A DNA stretch of 52,414 bases from Branchiostoma floridae (Eukaryota; Chordata; Leptocardii; Amphioxiformes; Branchiostomatidae). Positions 23,148 through 36,300 of this stretch are shown here, piece by piece; positions within the stretch are counted from its first letter, which is position 1, and the number at the start of each line of letters is the position of its first letter. A model generated the notes under the pieces. That model ran no database searches. It worked only from the letters and a program-made list of their open reading frames with translations, and was not told the DNA's origin. The stretch spans positions 11,408,718-11,461,131 of the forward strand of contig NC_049984.1 in NCBI RefSeq assembly GCF_000003815.2, written 5' to 3'. The translations under genes were made by a program, and so were the position numbers.

Positions 23148-24719
23148 GTTGAGGCAACGAGAAGGCTTGGAAAGAATGGTACTGGAATGGAGTATCATTT
23201 GAAGGATGAGCTTTATAGAAAAGTTTAACCAACCTTTGCACTATTACTATTAGAGCGTTTAAAAGTATGAAATATGCGTTACTTTTGTGGGTTCCATGGA
23301 AAAGTAATGAGCCATAACGGTAACCTGGAAAGACCCCAATTCACCGTCAATAGCGAAGAGAGCTAGTGTAGATTTTATATTTCACATAGTATCGGCTGGT
23401 GTTCTACCCGTACGTGTTCTGGAGTAAGGCAGTGACCAGAAGTGCGCTAGTCCCCTCTTGAGAAAGAAATACGGCAGTACCGTTCTTCTGTTCCGTACAG
23501 GGACCCCGGGGGCATTGTGACAAACGGGGGTTTACGTTAGGCCTCGGGTTGGGCGCGTGCCTATGTTTACATTAGGCGATGCCTGGGGAGATACCATGGG
23601 AATCTGACAGTGTCCTTTCACAAGTAGGGGATTCGACTGGTTAGCACAAACACATGTCCACCGCACAAAGTGGCCATGATGGGAAATAGAAGAACATTAG
23701 ACAGCAAGTCAACCGTATAATTGTACTATTTTAGTCAAGTCACACATTTCCCATTGCTCAACCCAATAATTATCGTGAAAATTGGAAGGACGTACTTGCA
23801 GTTTACAATGGAGTAATGTCAAATAGATAAACACATCAGTATGTTGTTGTAAACATACACAGTTCATGTTATGTGCATCACAAGTAAAAGTAGTACGTGC
23901 AATTATAGATAGTAACTATGATATAGGACGATTTGCTCACAGTGACGATGGAGACACGGGGCGAATGTGAATCACTGATTTGTGTTGGATGACTCGGCAA
24001 TTAGCCGGGTATTAAAGTGTGTAAATTTTTGGTGATTGCACACTTTGTGCTGATTTATCCGGGCGATGGTAGCGGCTGATACATACCAACACGGCCGTTA
24101 TCGCTTCATTTTCACGGCGCCCCATAGACCAAGCGGGGCAGGCTGTCGTGGCCACCGGGACTGATCCCGGTGATTGTCGGCAAGTCTTCCGTGCCCATCA
24201 CTCATCCACAAAAAGAGCAAAAAAAAGGACCGGGACGACAGGACACAGTATGGGGTCTCCATGGACACCTAATCTAATATTGTAGGCCATGTTTTCCACT
24301 TTTCTGCCGTCCCGAATACGGCCGGCTCGCTCGCTGACAAGACTTGATGGATAGACAGAGTGGACTCTGCGTCAAACCTAATACTGTATCCCGGATAGTT
24401 AGTAGGCAAAACGATTCTGACAATGGGATGTATTTTCTGTTATTAGAAATATCTTGTCAAATGATACGCTAGGCAAATATGTCAACTTAGTTTGGAAACG
24501 ATGTTACTGATGGATAAAACTGCGGAGGCGGTGCTCAAGTAATGGGAAAGTGTGATTTTTGTCTTATAGAGGCTTTTGGTTGAAGATTTTCAGGAAAATG
24601 GCAAAATGTTTTCAAGAAGTCACCATTTTGAAAAACTTTTACTTCTCTGGTGGGACATCGCAGCTTAGCCATACATATTTTGATGGTGAGTTTAGGATAA
24701 AAAGTCTATAGCTACACAG

Positions 24720-25640
24720 ATCTTTCCTCATCAGGAAAATTGCACAGACATCTCTGTTTCAACCTTCTGTACTGTCCTCCCTCATGCCGTAAAGAAAGTG
24801 GGGAGGATTTGCAGCAAAGCGGGAGGCGATTATCGAATTTGAGAAGACGGGGGGAACATGGACATTGTCATGTCACCACGTCCGCCTCATCTGGTAATAT
24901 GGGAGATTGTGGTGGCGCCGCCAGGATCACACCGCGCAATCCATCCCGCCAAATTTAAACAATTGATCCCGCTTACATTACGCGTATTCCACGGCTTCTC
25001 TGTCTTTGTTCTGATCGCAATCAGCTGGGACCGAGGTGTTTCTGTAGCGTAAGCAACCACCAGCGCTTTGACTGGAGGAGATCTGTGGCGCTTTGCTTTG
25101 TTGAATATTCGCCGGACCTCCCTCTGTGCGAGGGCGTGCGTCATGATCTTAAATCGTCTTGAAAAAAGTTAAAGACGTCGATGGAGAAAGTTTGTGTGCA
25201 GCGCAGTTTGTGGTATTTGAGGTGAAGAGTTGGTACCGCTGTGAGGGTTGTTTCGTGGATTTGTCTGCGCTTTTCTGGCCCTTCCGATGATGTGTAAAGC
25301 AGCCCGATGATGGGCGCTTGTCGCTACAGTAATTACGACGCCGCCTCCACCACGCGTTATCGGCGATCTTATTAGATCAGCCGGACCCCACAGCTCGTGC
25401 CCGTTCACAGAGAAATTGGATCATCGCCCACAAATGACATGTACATTGGACTTTCTCATGTACGCTCACAATCGCGGCGAGAGCCTAAGTCGGAAGCGCG
25501 TCAAATTAACGGGGAAATTGGGGCTCATCTCAGCGCCAGAGAATCCCCCGAAATTCGCCCAAATTAAATGGCATTACAGACTAATCGCGACACTTTACAC
25601 CTAAACAAGGTTAGCCGTTTTGATAAGCGGTCCTTGTGGT
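24720..25640. promoter_or_regulatory. GC-rich non-coding block between the two genes
   Basis: Base composition and complexity differ from the AT-rich surroundings, and there are no obvious repeats. Open frames of 60-90 codons appear on both strands without domain similarity, as expected from low stop density. It is 3.6-4.6 kb upstream of Tbx20 and about 4.6-5.5 kb upstream of the carboxypeptidase. A candidate enhancer; inference only. Confidence 0.3.
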
Positions 25641-28600
25641 AGAACGTACAACTACCTGTATTAATATGGGCCTCTGATTGGGGGGATGGCATGCTCGGCG
25701 CAGCTCCGAGGCGGACGGATGTCTGAGCGTCTTTTCAAGTTGGAGACAGGTAGTCTAGCGCACACAGCTCCTATAGAGATGATTGGCATACTTCCGTCAA
25801 CAATCTCCACCGGCTATTGCATTATCGTCGTAAATCTGTCTTACGGTCTGCCCTGTTTAAAGCCGCCACCATTATACGTGATCGTAAAGATGACAGTTAC
25901 GTGCCGGGGAGAGGCACCGCCACACAATACTGTAGACAGCTCTGGCGACACGAAAGTCATCTAAAGTAACCACTTTTTTTTATTTCTAATCATATTTCTA
26001 AGGGAGAAAAGTCTTTACAGTGCATTTATTTCACGAATTATATAAAGAAAAACTTAATAAAATGCCATATGTCTCTTCATAAGAAGAAATATAGAAATCT
26101 AGAAAAATTAAAGCTCTTTGCCATCAGTGTGGAAATCTAAATGAACATTGTAATACACCAGTTCGAAATTCAGGTCGATGTTGAGAAGCACCGACAAACC
26201 CAGAAGCTACAGAGCTAAGAACACAGATAATGAAGCGGAGTCTTACCTTAGTTGTAAGACTGCCCTACTGGGTCAAGTTCAAAACATCTCCCACACCAGC
26301 CGTTAAACGTGCCACGCATGAGTCATACTGATGCACTTCACACTTCTCTCTTATTGAATCAAATGGCTCGTGTTTCACTGCAGGTGTAAATGACTTAAGC
26401 ACGGATAATGGGCAGACGAGCCCTCAGACTACTTAATTAATGAAGTAATATTAGACTAATATTTAGGCGCCGAAAACGCGTCAGTAATGGTGAAATATTT
26501 CTCGTCACTTTCTTGTGTCGTCACTTGTGAAATCCTCTGAGCTCAGGATGGCGTCTGTACCGCTGCGTGTGACAATTGCTGCAGATACCTGCGGCTTAAA
26601 CACAATTAAAACTTCCCAGCATAATTCACACACTTTCACTCCTTTATATAGACATTGAAAGCCCGTTAACGAGCCAAAAGACTCTTGGCGACAGCATTAG
26701 AACCTTCCCCACATATTCTATTACTGATTGTCTAAAAAAATGTGAGGACTTTCAGACACGATCGAAGTCCTATCAAAGTGCAATTCACTGAGAAATAGAA
26801 GTGGACAAGGTCGTAAATTTGTCGTCGGCTGGAAGAATATATCTATAGGCACGACAACGGAGTTCAAAGCTGCCCGCCAGATGTCGACAACTGAAAGATA
26901 AAAGTGTGCACAGTGAACTCTGTAGTACAATGCCGTGTAATCTAACTCAAAGGTATGTTTAGACCGCGACAAAAACATTGGAAAATCGCTCGACTTTCTG
27001 TCCGCTTTTAGTTTCATAAAGACTTGTTCGAAGATTGTGTCCATCGCTAGGATATGGAGTTTATCATTTGAAGCATAACAAATTTAGTTTCGAAAAGAGA
27101 TTGCAGTTTGAGTAACGTTGATGCCAAGTGCAGGAAGGAGGAAACGTCACATTCAGAACAAAGGCAACAGACAGTGTGATGAAATGCAGCCCTTAATTGT
27201 AGGGTTGGGAACTTATGGGTAAGCAGGGTGTCTTTCTTGTCCCTCCTTCTCTAACTGCGGTCTCATACTTTCTCCACAACAATCCCGCTATGACGTTTGA
27301 TACCTTTGTTCATGTTGTTGTACGCTCCCTGTATTTGTATACACACCCTCCCTGATATCTGTCATGATCCGGAACAGAGCCAAAGGAAACCCAACGGCAG
27401 ACGGACGGACGAGACCGAACATCTGGATATCTTTCCATCCAATCTGCAGTCGGGGAGCAAGCCTTGTTATAGAAGACTGTGGGATCAATTGATAGCGATC
27501 AAATAATTTCCCGATTTTTCACCCGGAAATTTCATTGTGAAGCCGCTCTTGATTCCATGTAATTGGATAAGGATTTGGTGCAGAGTCCATTTGAAAATTG
27601 AACTGTGACGGTGATCTATATTGGATCGAGTGCTGACATGTGTAGAAAGTGCATTGACACTTTTACTTTTTTGGCCTGCTAGGCTATCGTGTTGCTTTCA
27701 TTGCAAATATACACGTAGATGTTACACACAAATGTATGAAGCATTGGGTGGTTTACACATGCGCGGTAGTATTATGCATGTAATTTTCTCACAGAGATGC
27801 ACTCAGAAATTTGTTGCCATTGCAGTCCTCTGGGAGTTTTTCCTCAGGACTCGTAACGACATTTCGCTGGCGGGGAATCTTCTCATTCGGTCCTCGTAAT
27901 TCCAGTGGAATTTGGATTCACTCTTCTATAAACACACAGCGCACAATCTAATAACTCTAACTCGATTTGCATCTGATTTCATCGAAGTTATTCCACCGGA
28001 AATACAACCACGTCAAGTCTCTTAGAAATTGGAGAGAGACGACATTGTTTGTTTAACCACTTTTTTTCCATTTGTCGTCCGATCTTAATATTTCCCGCCT
28101 CTCCACAGCTTTCAGTAACATCATAAATCACCGAGTTGCCATCTAATGGTACATTCTTGGAATAACAGTACATATTTGTACGAGCAATATATGAAGAGAA
28201 TGGAATGGAAAAAGAAAATTTGTGAGGTAGCAAGGCACATGCCAAGGAGGTGCACACACAGACTGTGCCACCTTCCTATACATTGTCATGTGCTGGGTGC
28301 TTGAAACGAAATATGAATTTATCTAATAGTACATAGTTAAACGATTGGTCTGAACATGATTTTCGTAACGCGTGTCTGTATCAGTAGTATGTAGCCGCGT
28401 ACATCCATACTGCTTGTATAAAGTTACTTGTGTAAACAATAGCTATATATAAGATCATATTAAGTTTTGACTTTAGATCTTATATGATATATCTGGTCGA
28501 AGTGACGTCTTCTTCAAATATTGTACACACGACACAGATGACTGTAAAGTGTAATGATTTAAATTTCATACATACAAAATGGTTATGTTTTCATAAAGAC

Positions 28601-29429
28601 TCTTTTCCAACTACCCACATAATTTTGGGCAAATTCAACGATAAACGATAATTGATTTAATTCATTACAGTTACGGTGGAAACTCAAATCATGTGACATA
28701 TGCGAGGATACGCAAGTTGTTGAGGGCAATGCCATGGCATGGGCAGGGCTGTATTGACTTACTCACACAGAAACAATGCTACAGCTTCAAAGGGTAAATT
28801 CAGACATAAAATTACATGCAAACAAGTCGAATTGGTAAATAGGCCGCAGCTAATATTGTCTATGTTTGATTTAGTGTGCGTTGAACAATTTTTAGCCAGG
28901 TTGATTGAACACACACCCCTATATACCAGTGGACTACTCCAGGGTCAAAGTTGAATCACATGATATTTTTTAGTTGCGGAAGAGAAGACAGGTTGAGTGT
29001 TGTTTTCCATGATTATTTTGGGTCATTAGTCACTAAAAGATCATGCTATATAGTTGCTATGTCCTCTGTAATACGTGTACACGATTAGTATCTTTGACAG
29101 GTGGATAAGTTGCTGTAAAGTTGTGTAAATTCGGTGTTAGCATGACGGTGTGGGGAGGGGGGCATAATTTTCTTCTCACCTGATCCAGCAAGCCACGTCT
29201 GTACTAACGCACACAACAAACACTCACAGTTAAACTCTTGCTACGTCCATATTTAACGTTTCTTTACCTCTGTGATGCAAAGATTATATCGGGTTTCTGA
29301 AGCTTTGTCTGTACGTCCCAGGGCCAACAACGAGGAACCGTTTTTAACAGGATATGTTTGGTATGCAGGAAATTAGGTATAATAATTTGTAGGTAGAGTA
29401 AGGTAGTGTTTTGAATTTAGACCGAGGCT

Positions 29430-29711
29430 TTTTGCACTATTGACAGGATGCTCGTATCATGAAGAATTTGTTGGGCACTATTGACAGGATATAATACGGC
29501 GGCGTGGCGCGTTGGTACACCCGATCCCTCGATCTCGGAAGTTAAGCAATGCGCGGTCCGGATAGTGCTTGGATGGGGAATTCGTTTTTCACTATTGACA
29601 TTTATTTCAATAAGAATTTGTTTGGCATTATTGACCGGATGTTAATTTCAATAAGAATTTGTTTGGCAGTATTGACAGGATGCTACTGTCATGTAGGATG
29701 TTGACAGGATT
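29430..29711. repeat. Minisatellite of about 42 bp interrupted by a 5S-like insert
   Basis: The core TTTGGCACTATTGACAGGAT with an AATAAGAATTTG spacer recurs at about 29431, 29473, 29590, 29625 and 29666, with a partial copy at 29699. Units two and three are separated by the 5S-rRNA-like segment. A related single fragment (TTTGCACTTTTGGCCGGATG) lies near 30731. Confidence 0.75.
29496..29578 (+). pseudogene. 5S-rRNA-derived fragment (pseudogene or SINE3-like head)
   Basis: GATCTCGGAAGTTAAGCAAT and the downstream GATAGTGCTTGGATGGG are clear matches to the conserved GATCTCGGAAGCTAAGCA and TAGTACTTGGATGGG segments of animal 5S rRNA, which hold the internal RNA polymerase III control region. The upstream part GGCGTGGCGCGTTGGTACACCC is diverged and the 3' end is missing after about 80 nt. 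It is not a functional 5S gene. A 5S-headed SINE of the DeuSINE/SINE3 type is possible. Confidence 0.75.
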
Positions 29712-30211
29712 CAATCAACCCTAATCCTAACCCTGAAGATAGTCTTGTATTAAAAATGGTACAAAAATAATTTTTTTTTCTTACATTCTCTAATCTCTAG
29801 CAGGAAAAAAAGTAAGACCATAGAAAGAAATTATTATGTTTATTATTTTCCCAATGTTACAAGTGGCAAGGAGAAAACAAACTACATGTATATCAATCAG
29901 TATTTGGACATAGTTGATGATATCAAAAGTTGATTTTTAACTTTATCATTCTGCTGGTGCTGTATGACATCACACTGGTAAAGGCTAATTGTAAATCTCA
30001 TATTCATAACACAAAGCAGGAACTGTTAAAGAACAAAGACGAATCAAATGCTCTAACACACCTGGATTCCCACTTATAACAGTTTTATGTTTAAAAATGA
30101 GTTAAATTTTAATGCAAACAGCTTAAAATGTATGTATACTGTATTTGAAAAAGCGTCTTGCTTAGTCCTCAATCTGAGGTTCGAACCCTCTCTGTTGTGT
30201 TCCCTGTACAG

Positions 30212-30375
30212 GACAGGTAAGATGTGGTACCTGTCAGTCCTGGTGTGTTAACCCTGGCCCACAGCGGCACACCTTCAGATGAGATAACCTACCTGCCAGG
30301 ACTGGTCAAACAACCCAGCTTCAAACACTACTCAGGTTACCTGCAGGCCAGCGGGACCAAGCAGCTACACTTTTG
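30212..30375 (+). CDS. CTSA: CTSA-like exon 1, with apparent frameshift in the signal peptide
   Basis: A possible acceptor TTCCCTGTACAG ends at 30211. ATG at 30222 opens MWYLSVLVC then TAA at 30249. The conserved frame is shifted: read from there it gives [18 protein letters not shown] and continues [20 protein letters not shown] to the donor TTTTG|GTGAGT. Joining the two frames with one extra base would make a normal hydrophobic signal peptide followed by the mature N-terminus, so the exon looks like a real first exon with one base missing. The alternative is that an upstream exon supplies the signal peptide through an acceptor such as CCCACAG at 30264. Confidence 0.75.
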
Positions 30376-33300
30376 GTGAGTACTGTTACAAACACTCAAT
30401 ACAGAAGTTATTTGAGCAACTGGATAAACGTCGTAAATGGTCAGATGTTTCATAAAGCATCTACTGTCTTTCATCAAAGACTGAAACAACAGAACTACAA
30501 ATGTAGTTGCTTTGCTTGAGTACCTTTTGTATTGAGTACAATTTCTTAGTCAGGTCAGATTGACTTGTATTGAATTTGTCTGATTACCTGAATGTCTAAC
30601 CTTCATCAAAGTATCATAAACAGTATTTACTTTGTCCATTTTTTCTAAACATGGATGCTGTGGACTCATATACGCTCGCCAAAATGTGGCTAACGTACTT
30701 GTAGATACTGTTCCTGTCAATAACCTATTTTTTGCACTTTTGGCCGGATGTTAGTTTTTGATAACCATGGTATTTTCAAAATGCTGAATGTCTTTTTAGC
30801 ATGCTTCATAGCTTTGTAGAGTTATGAAGGCAGTAGCTACTCTGGTGATTTTGTTCCTTGTGCTGCAAGAAATCCACTCAGCATACGTTACTACGCTAAC
30901 CTACAGGGCAACAAGATAATATACAGATAAAACTGTGATTGATACAACAATTGTACAGTCCTCTTCCCTTTATTTCAAATGGGTCAGTCCAAACTGTGCT
31001 ACATCTATCTGCCTGTTTGGATTGTTCCATTATTCTACAGGGATGTTTCTAAACTATTGATTGTATAGGTTCTGTGCTATATATAGTTCTGAGTGATCTC
31101 CTAAAATCTCCCTTCCCATGTTAAAACCTTTCCTTCTTTCATCCCTGAGAAAGCCCAGGGGTGCATTAGTGAACACCTGACCCTTATCGGGGAGGCAGAC
31201 ACCAATGTGACAAGTATGGGCTACAAATTGGAACCATACTGTGAGGTTCAGACCTGTTAGTCACACATAGGCAGTGATTAATGAGAAGCTGGACATACTG
31301 CATGATTTGTGAGGGAATTTTCCCATGTTTTAAAGTATGGCAAAATATCACACATGTCCTCAAGACACAGCAAGTAGGTATTTGTATTCTCATAAAAGTG
31401 GTATCACCGGTATATTGAATTTGCATACTTCTGCTTTAGACTTATTAAACTAGTCTTCCTTAGCCTTTTGGAAACTTTTGTGGTTTATCATATTTCTTTT
31501 TAATATAAGTTTTCAGGTAGCCCATTCTAATTTATGTACTAGATGACATCCTCTGGCAACCCAAAACTGATGAGAGTGTACAAAAATAAAAGAAGTTGGG
31601 ACAAAAAAAACTCTTACTTGATAGAAACATTGGTACTATTCAAGAAAACGTTTCAGACTCGAAGAAACTATGGGGAACAATTGGGGAAATTTTACCCAAT
31701 AAGAAAAGTATCGTGTCAAAGACACTGACCTTTGCAGGCGAACATCTTACTGGATTGACTGATATTGTAAAGGGCTTTAATAAGTTCTTCGGTATGGCAG
31801 GGCGTAAGCTAGCTGAATGCTTTGGGTCGCATAACCCTACCCCATTATGCCCAGCACAGTATAAGAACTTGGATTGCACCTTTACTTTTACTACACTTAC
31901 TGACCAAGCTGTGCATACCCAGCTAAAGAACCTACCTATAAGAAAAGCTGCCGGGTTGGATAACATTCACCCCAGACTTCTTAAAGCCGCAGCCCCGATT
32001 GTAGCACAGCCACTTACTCACATATTGAACCTGTCCCTCAGCACTGGTATTATACCATCTGAGTGGAAATTAGCAAGAGTGACGCCCATACATAAAGGTG
32101 GAGATCAGTCCGATCCAAATAACTTTAGACCCATTTCTGTCCTGCCTATTGTGATGAAAATATTTGAGAAGGAGGTCCACAAACAATTACTGGCTTACTT
32201 ACATTCTCATGACATACTTTGTACCAACCAGTCAGGCTTCAGACCAAGCCATTCAACAACCACCACCTTACTCGATGTTACTGACTACATATTGCATAAT
32301 ATCAACAGTGGTAAACTAGTCGGTACTGTATTTATTGATTTGAAAAAGGCGTTTGACACTGTTGATCACAGCCTACTTTTGACTAAACTGAATTGGATTG
32401 GCCTTCGGAGTACTGAGCTGGATTGGTTCACAAACTATCTTGCAGATCGCCAACAGCGAGTCTCACTGAATGGTTGCACATCTGATTCCATTCCTATTAC
32501 TATTGGGGTACCTCAAGGGTCAATTTTAGGTCCCCTTCTTTTCAACCTGTTTATTAATGACCTACCCAAAGCTATAACCCGCAGTAAAGTAACCTTATAT
32601 GCGGATGATACAGCTATATTCTTTTCAAGTAATGACCCCAGATGTATAGAAAGCACATTAAACATGGAACTTAAACAAATTACTTCCTGGTTTAAGTCGA
32701 ATCGACTTACTCTTAACATCAAGAAGACAAAGTGGATGCTTATGGGCTCCACTAGGAAAACAAATTCTACTCCTGATTTGGAGATCAAGATTAATGGTGA
32801 TACCTTGGAAAGGGTTAGCTCTTATAAATATCTGGGTGTCATACTTGATTCTAGCTTAAGTTTCACTGATCACTTGGATGAAGTGTGCAGTAAAATGTCA
32901 CAGCGCCTAGGACTATTAAGACGCCTACGGCCTTATCTCTGCACTGGTGTAGCAAATTTGTTGTATAAAACCCTTGCTCTACCACTCCTTGAATATTGTA
33001 ACGTGGTATGGGACAACTGCAGTGCAGCCAACAAGCAGCGTCTCCAAATCCTCCAGAACCGGGGCGCAAGAATCATCCTCCGACGTGAACCAAGGTCGAA
33101 TGTTGGGGAGCTGCATCAGGCACTGGGTTGGAGTCTGCTGCAGGAGCGAAGAAATCGGCAGATCTGCATTATGGTGTACAAATGCCTTCATGGCCTAGCA
33201 CCCAACTACCTACTCAACACATTTCGTTTCAATAACCAAATCCACAGTCATAACACCAGACAAGCACAACTCCTACATAAACCTAACTACACTTCAAGAG

Positions 33301-36300
33301 CAGGTCAACGCACATTTGCATACAGGGCAGCTGAAATATATAATACACTTAAACCTGAGACAAAACAAGCAACTACTCTTAAAGCCTTTAAACAGTCTCT
33401 GATATCATAACACTGACATCTGACCTCTGATCCCAATGACTTTACAATTACCTTATGATTTTTGTGATGTTGAGTTGTTATTGTGTATGAGTTGTTATTA
33501 GTAAGTTGCGTATATGATTTACTGATCCGAATTGGATTATTCTTTCTTATGTTCAGTCCGATTGATCAGGACAAATGGCACTGACATCTGACCTCTGACC
33601 GCAATGACCGTCCAATGACCCTATGAGTTTGTGATCTTGAGTTGTTTTTGTTATTAAGTATGAGTTGTTATTCTTTTGAGTTTTCCTAAGTTGCTTGTAT
33701 GATTTACAAACCCGAATTGGATTATTGCTTTGTTATGTTCAATCCTATGTTTGTATTTATCTTTTGTACTTTGAGTTATTATTATTGTTATAGGGCTCCC
33801 TTGGAAATCAGTTACCACGTTAACTGAAGGGACTACCCTAAAGATCAATAAATAAAATAAATAAATAAACTATACTGTGGGCTTAAACTCTATGAGTTCT
33901 GATCATTCAAAATATCAACAGAAAAGTAAAGGCTTTAAAATCCAGAGTTCGGATAGGAAGATCTCACAGTTGGGGATAATGGCACAATATTTCAGAGGTT
34001 AATCATAGGACCAACCTTGAACAAAGGCAGCAGGCTGTGTGTGTATACATGAATGTGTGCAATAGTGTTGCCCTTCTCCTCTGTACTTTGGAGGAAAGCT
34101 TCCAACCTCTGAGTGCCAATACCTTAGCCTTGGCCTTCTCCTTGCCTTCTCCTTGTGAGACGATCTCTCTCTGTCTGGGCCCCATGACACCTGTGACACA
34201 AACGTGAAGATTTCTTCTTGGCTGCATTCACCACAGGATTGCCTTAATTAACTGTTTAATGGGATCATGTGCTCCTCTGTCACCCTTCCCAATGACTAAC
34301 TACTGAGCGGAATGAACTTGGACCTAAATTTTGGCAATAGATGGTTTAAGTCTTCAAACATTTGAATTTTTTTCACATAATGATATGTAAATTTGATTTT
34401 TAAAAAGTACTGAATATCTGTAGGTTATTTCAAATTGTCAAAGGCGGTATAATCGAGTCGAGAAAACCATTCTCAGAAAGATTCTGTGGAAAGCTTTCAT
34501 CTTTAACCTGGTGCCAAGAGGGTGTGCCCTACCTTGAAGGTTTATGAAAGGATATGACTTTCTGGCTGGACAACCTATGATCCAAGTGTCTGACTGTCTG
34601 GTGACTTCAGGACCTATTCTGGAAACTTGTTGACATGGAACAAATAGAGATGTGACCCCCTGAGTGCCGTTTCCAATAAACCTGCCTGGACTGGATGCCA
34701 CCATATTAGTCATGCACCCCCTGTGCCCCTCCCTGTACCCACCCTTCACTACTTTACACCCAGACATGTTGAGAGGGAGGGGACCAAGGCTCTCTTACTA
34801 CAGATTGATGGCACAGGGAGACCACTGGAAGCCTTTCCCCCATGTAAGATAGATGGCTTTGGGATTAGCTGTGATAGCTCTGCACCTCTGATGTCCTGCC
34901 AGGCCTTTCTGTAACAATTAAAACCAGCTCAGTTCTGGGTAGAACACCCTGTTCCCAGGGGAAAGGCTTAGGGATACCAGGGGGATTTCTGCTACCAACC
35001 TGACTTGAGTTAGGCAGGCTCAAGTACAAGTACAATTTTGGAAGAATTTCCCAACTTTGGACTTAGGAAAATGGAAAGCAGAATGAGTATCAGAATCTAG
35101 AGCTACATTGTACATTGATAATCCTGTTTGCTTGCAAGTGTAACATTTTCCAACTTTAGAATAACTGTTTTGGTTTTAGTATTTTTGAATATGTGTAAAA
35201 GGTAACATTACATTGTAGCATCTTCTTCTATTACTCAAGTAGGTATATGAACTGTCTGTTTGCAAAAATTAATGCAACATTCAGCAGCAACAACAAAACT
35301 GGACAATATAGAGCACAAAAAGTTGGAAGTCCTGTAAGTATTACTACTGTGGTTTCACTTGTTGATTTTGGTTCTTGCCACAAATCAAAGATACCTTGGT
35401 ATGAGATCTGGTCTAGTCATGTAATGCATGGCTGACCTTGTAGCTTTATGATGCCGACAAGGTCAGGGTACAGCTGACAGGAACGATGACAGGCCAAGGT
35501 TCCATTATCAGCAGCTGTCCACACACTTGTGATGTCCAGCTTTCAACCACATGTACAACTGCAAGCACATGTTGGAGTGGACTTGCTGTGTTTTCTTAGT
35601 GTACCTTTCTCATTGGCGTGTGACATGTACATACAGAAATGATTGTCATAAGCAGTTACCAAAAGACTTTTTTTCTCTCCTGTTATCTACTTGGAGAGAT
35701 TTGTTTACACTTTTGACAGCATACCCTAAAATTTTCTCTAGGTGACACAGCATACTTAAAAGGTGTTGTTGACTTTGAACCAGGGCTCTAGCCAGCTCGA
35801 AATTGTTTTCCGTCAACCAATTCCCATTGTCGCAAAAACCGCGAAAACACTGTAGAGAGACTGAACTGAGATCTTGAAAAACTGGTTTTTAATTAGATCA
35901 TCGTATGCGAAAGGGGACCGACACACATTATCAAACAATCATAACAATAGCAAAACAAACAGTGTGTGGCTTTTACGGCTGTGGACGGCGTCCCCAAGCC
36001 GCCTGTAGCTTCCACCAAGGATTTTTGTCCGTCAAGGTTGACGGATTGGTTTTAAAATTTTTCCGTCAGACGCAGCAATTTTCCGTCAATTGACGGAAAA
36101 ACGGACGCTGGCTAGAGCCCTGCTTTGAACACAACATTAGTCTCATAATCTGTGGAAATGGCTAGGTTCTCTTCAGCAAAGATTTTGATGCCTTAGCTTT
36201 ATTAATTAGCACTTCTATATTCATATTTGACAAAAGTGGACAAACTAGAAAATTGATCTTAAGCTTGTGCTAGTTCAAATATAATGGTCATCATCAGCAA

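Larger units (their letters stand above)
21081..30211. other. Intergenic region between Tbx20 and the carboxypeptidase gene
   Basis: 9.1 kb of shared upstream DNA of two divergent genes. Contains the Tbx20 5' UTR and promoter (not delimited), GC-rich patches at about 21850-22050, 22900-23100 and 24720-25640, a poly-G run, and the 42-bp minisatellite with the 5S-like insert. No further coding exon could be supported. Confidence 0.7.
31550..33870 (+). mobile_element. 5'-truncated non-LTR retrotransposon (LINE, CR1/L2-type) in CTSA-like intron 1
   Basis: Reverse-transcriptase ORF followed by a 3' UTR and a 3' tail of AATAAATAAA-type repeats at about 33847-33869. The tail follows a short stem-loop (CAGTTA...TAACTG near 33802-33820). 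No endonuclease domain is visible upstream, so the copy is 5' truncated, as is usual for LINE insertions. The exact 5' edge is uncertain (about 31500-31600); no target-site duplication could be confirmed. The insertion is in the sense orientation of the host gene. Confidence 0.9.

Noticed and set aside
29716-29735. CCCTAATCCTAACCCT, telomere-like
   Set aside because: Only two to three degenerate units; no array. The same applies to GGGTTAGGG at about 50293.
30178-30188. GGTTCGAACCC, a perfect RNA polymerase III B box just before CTSA-like exon 1
   Set aside because: No A box at the proper distance and no cloverleaf; probably chance or an eroded SINE.
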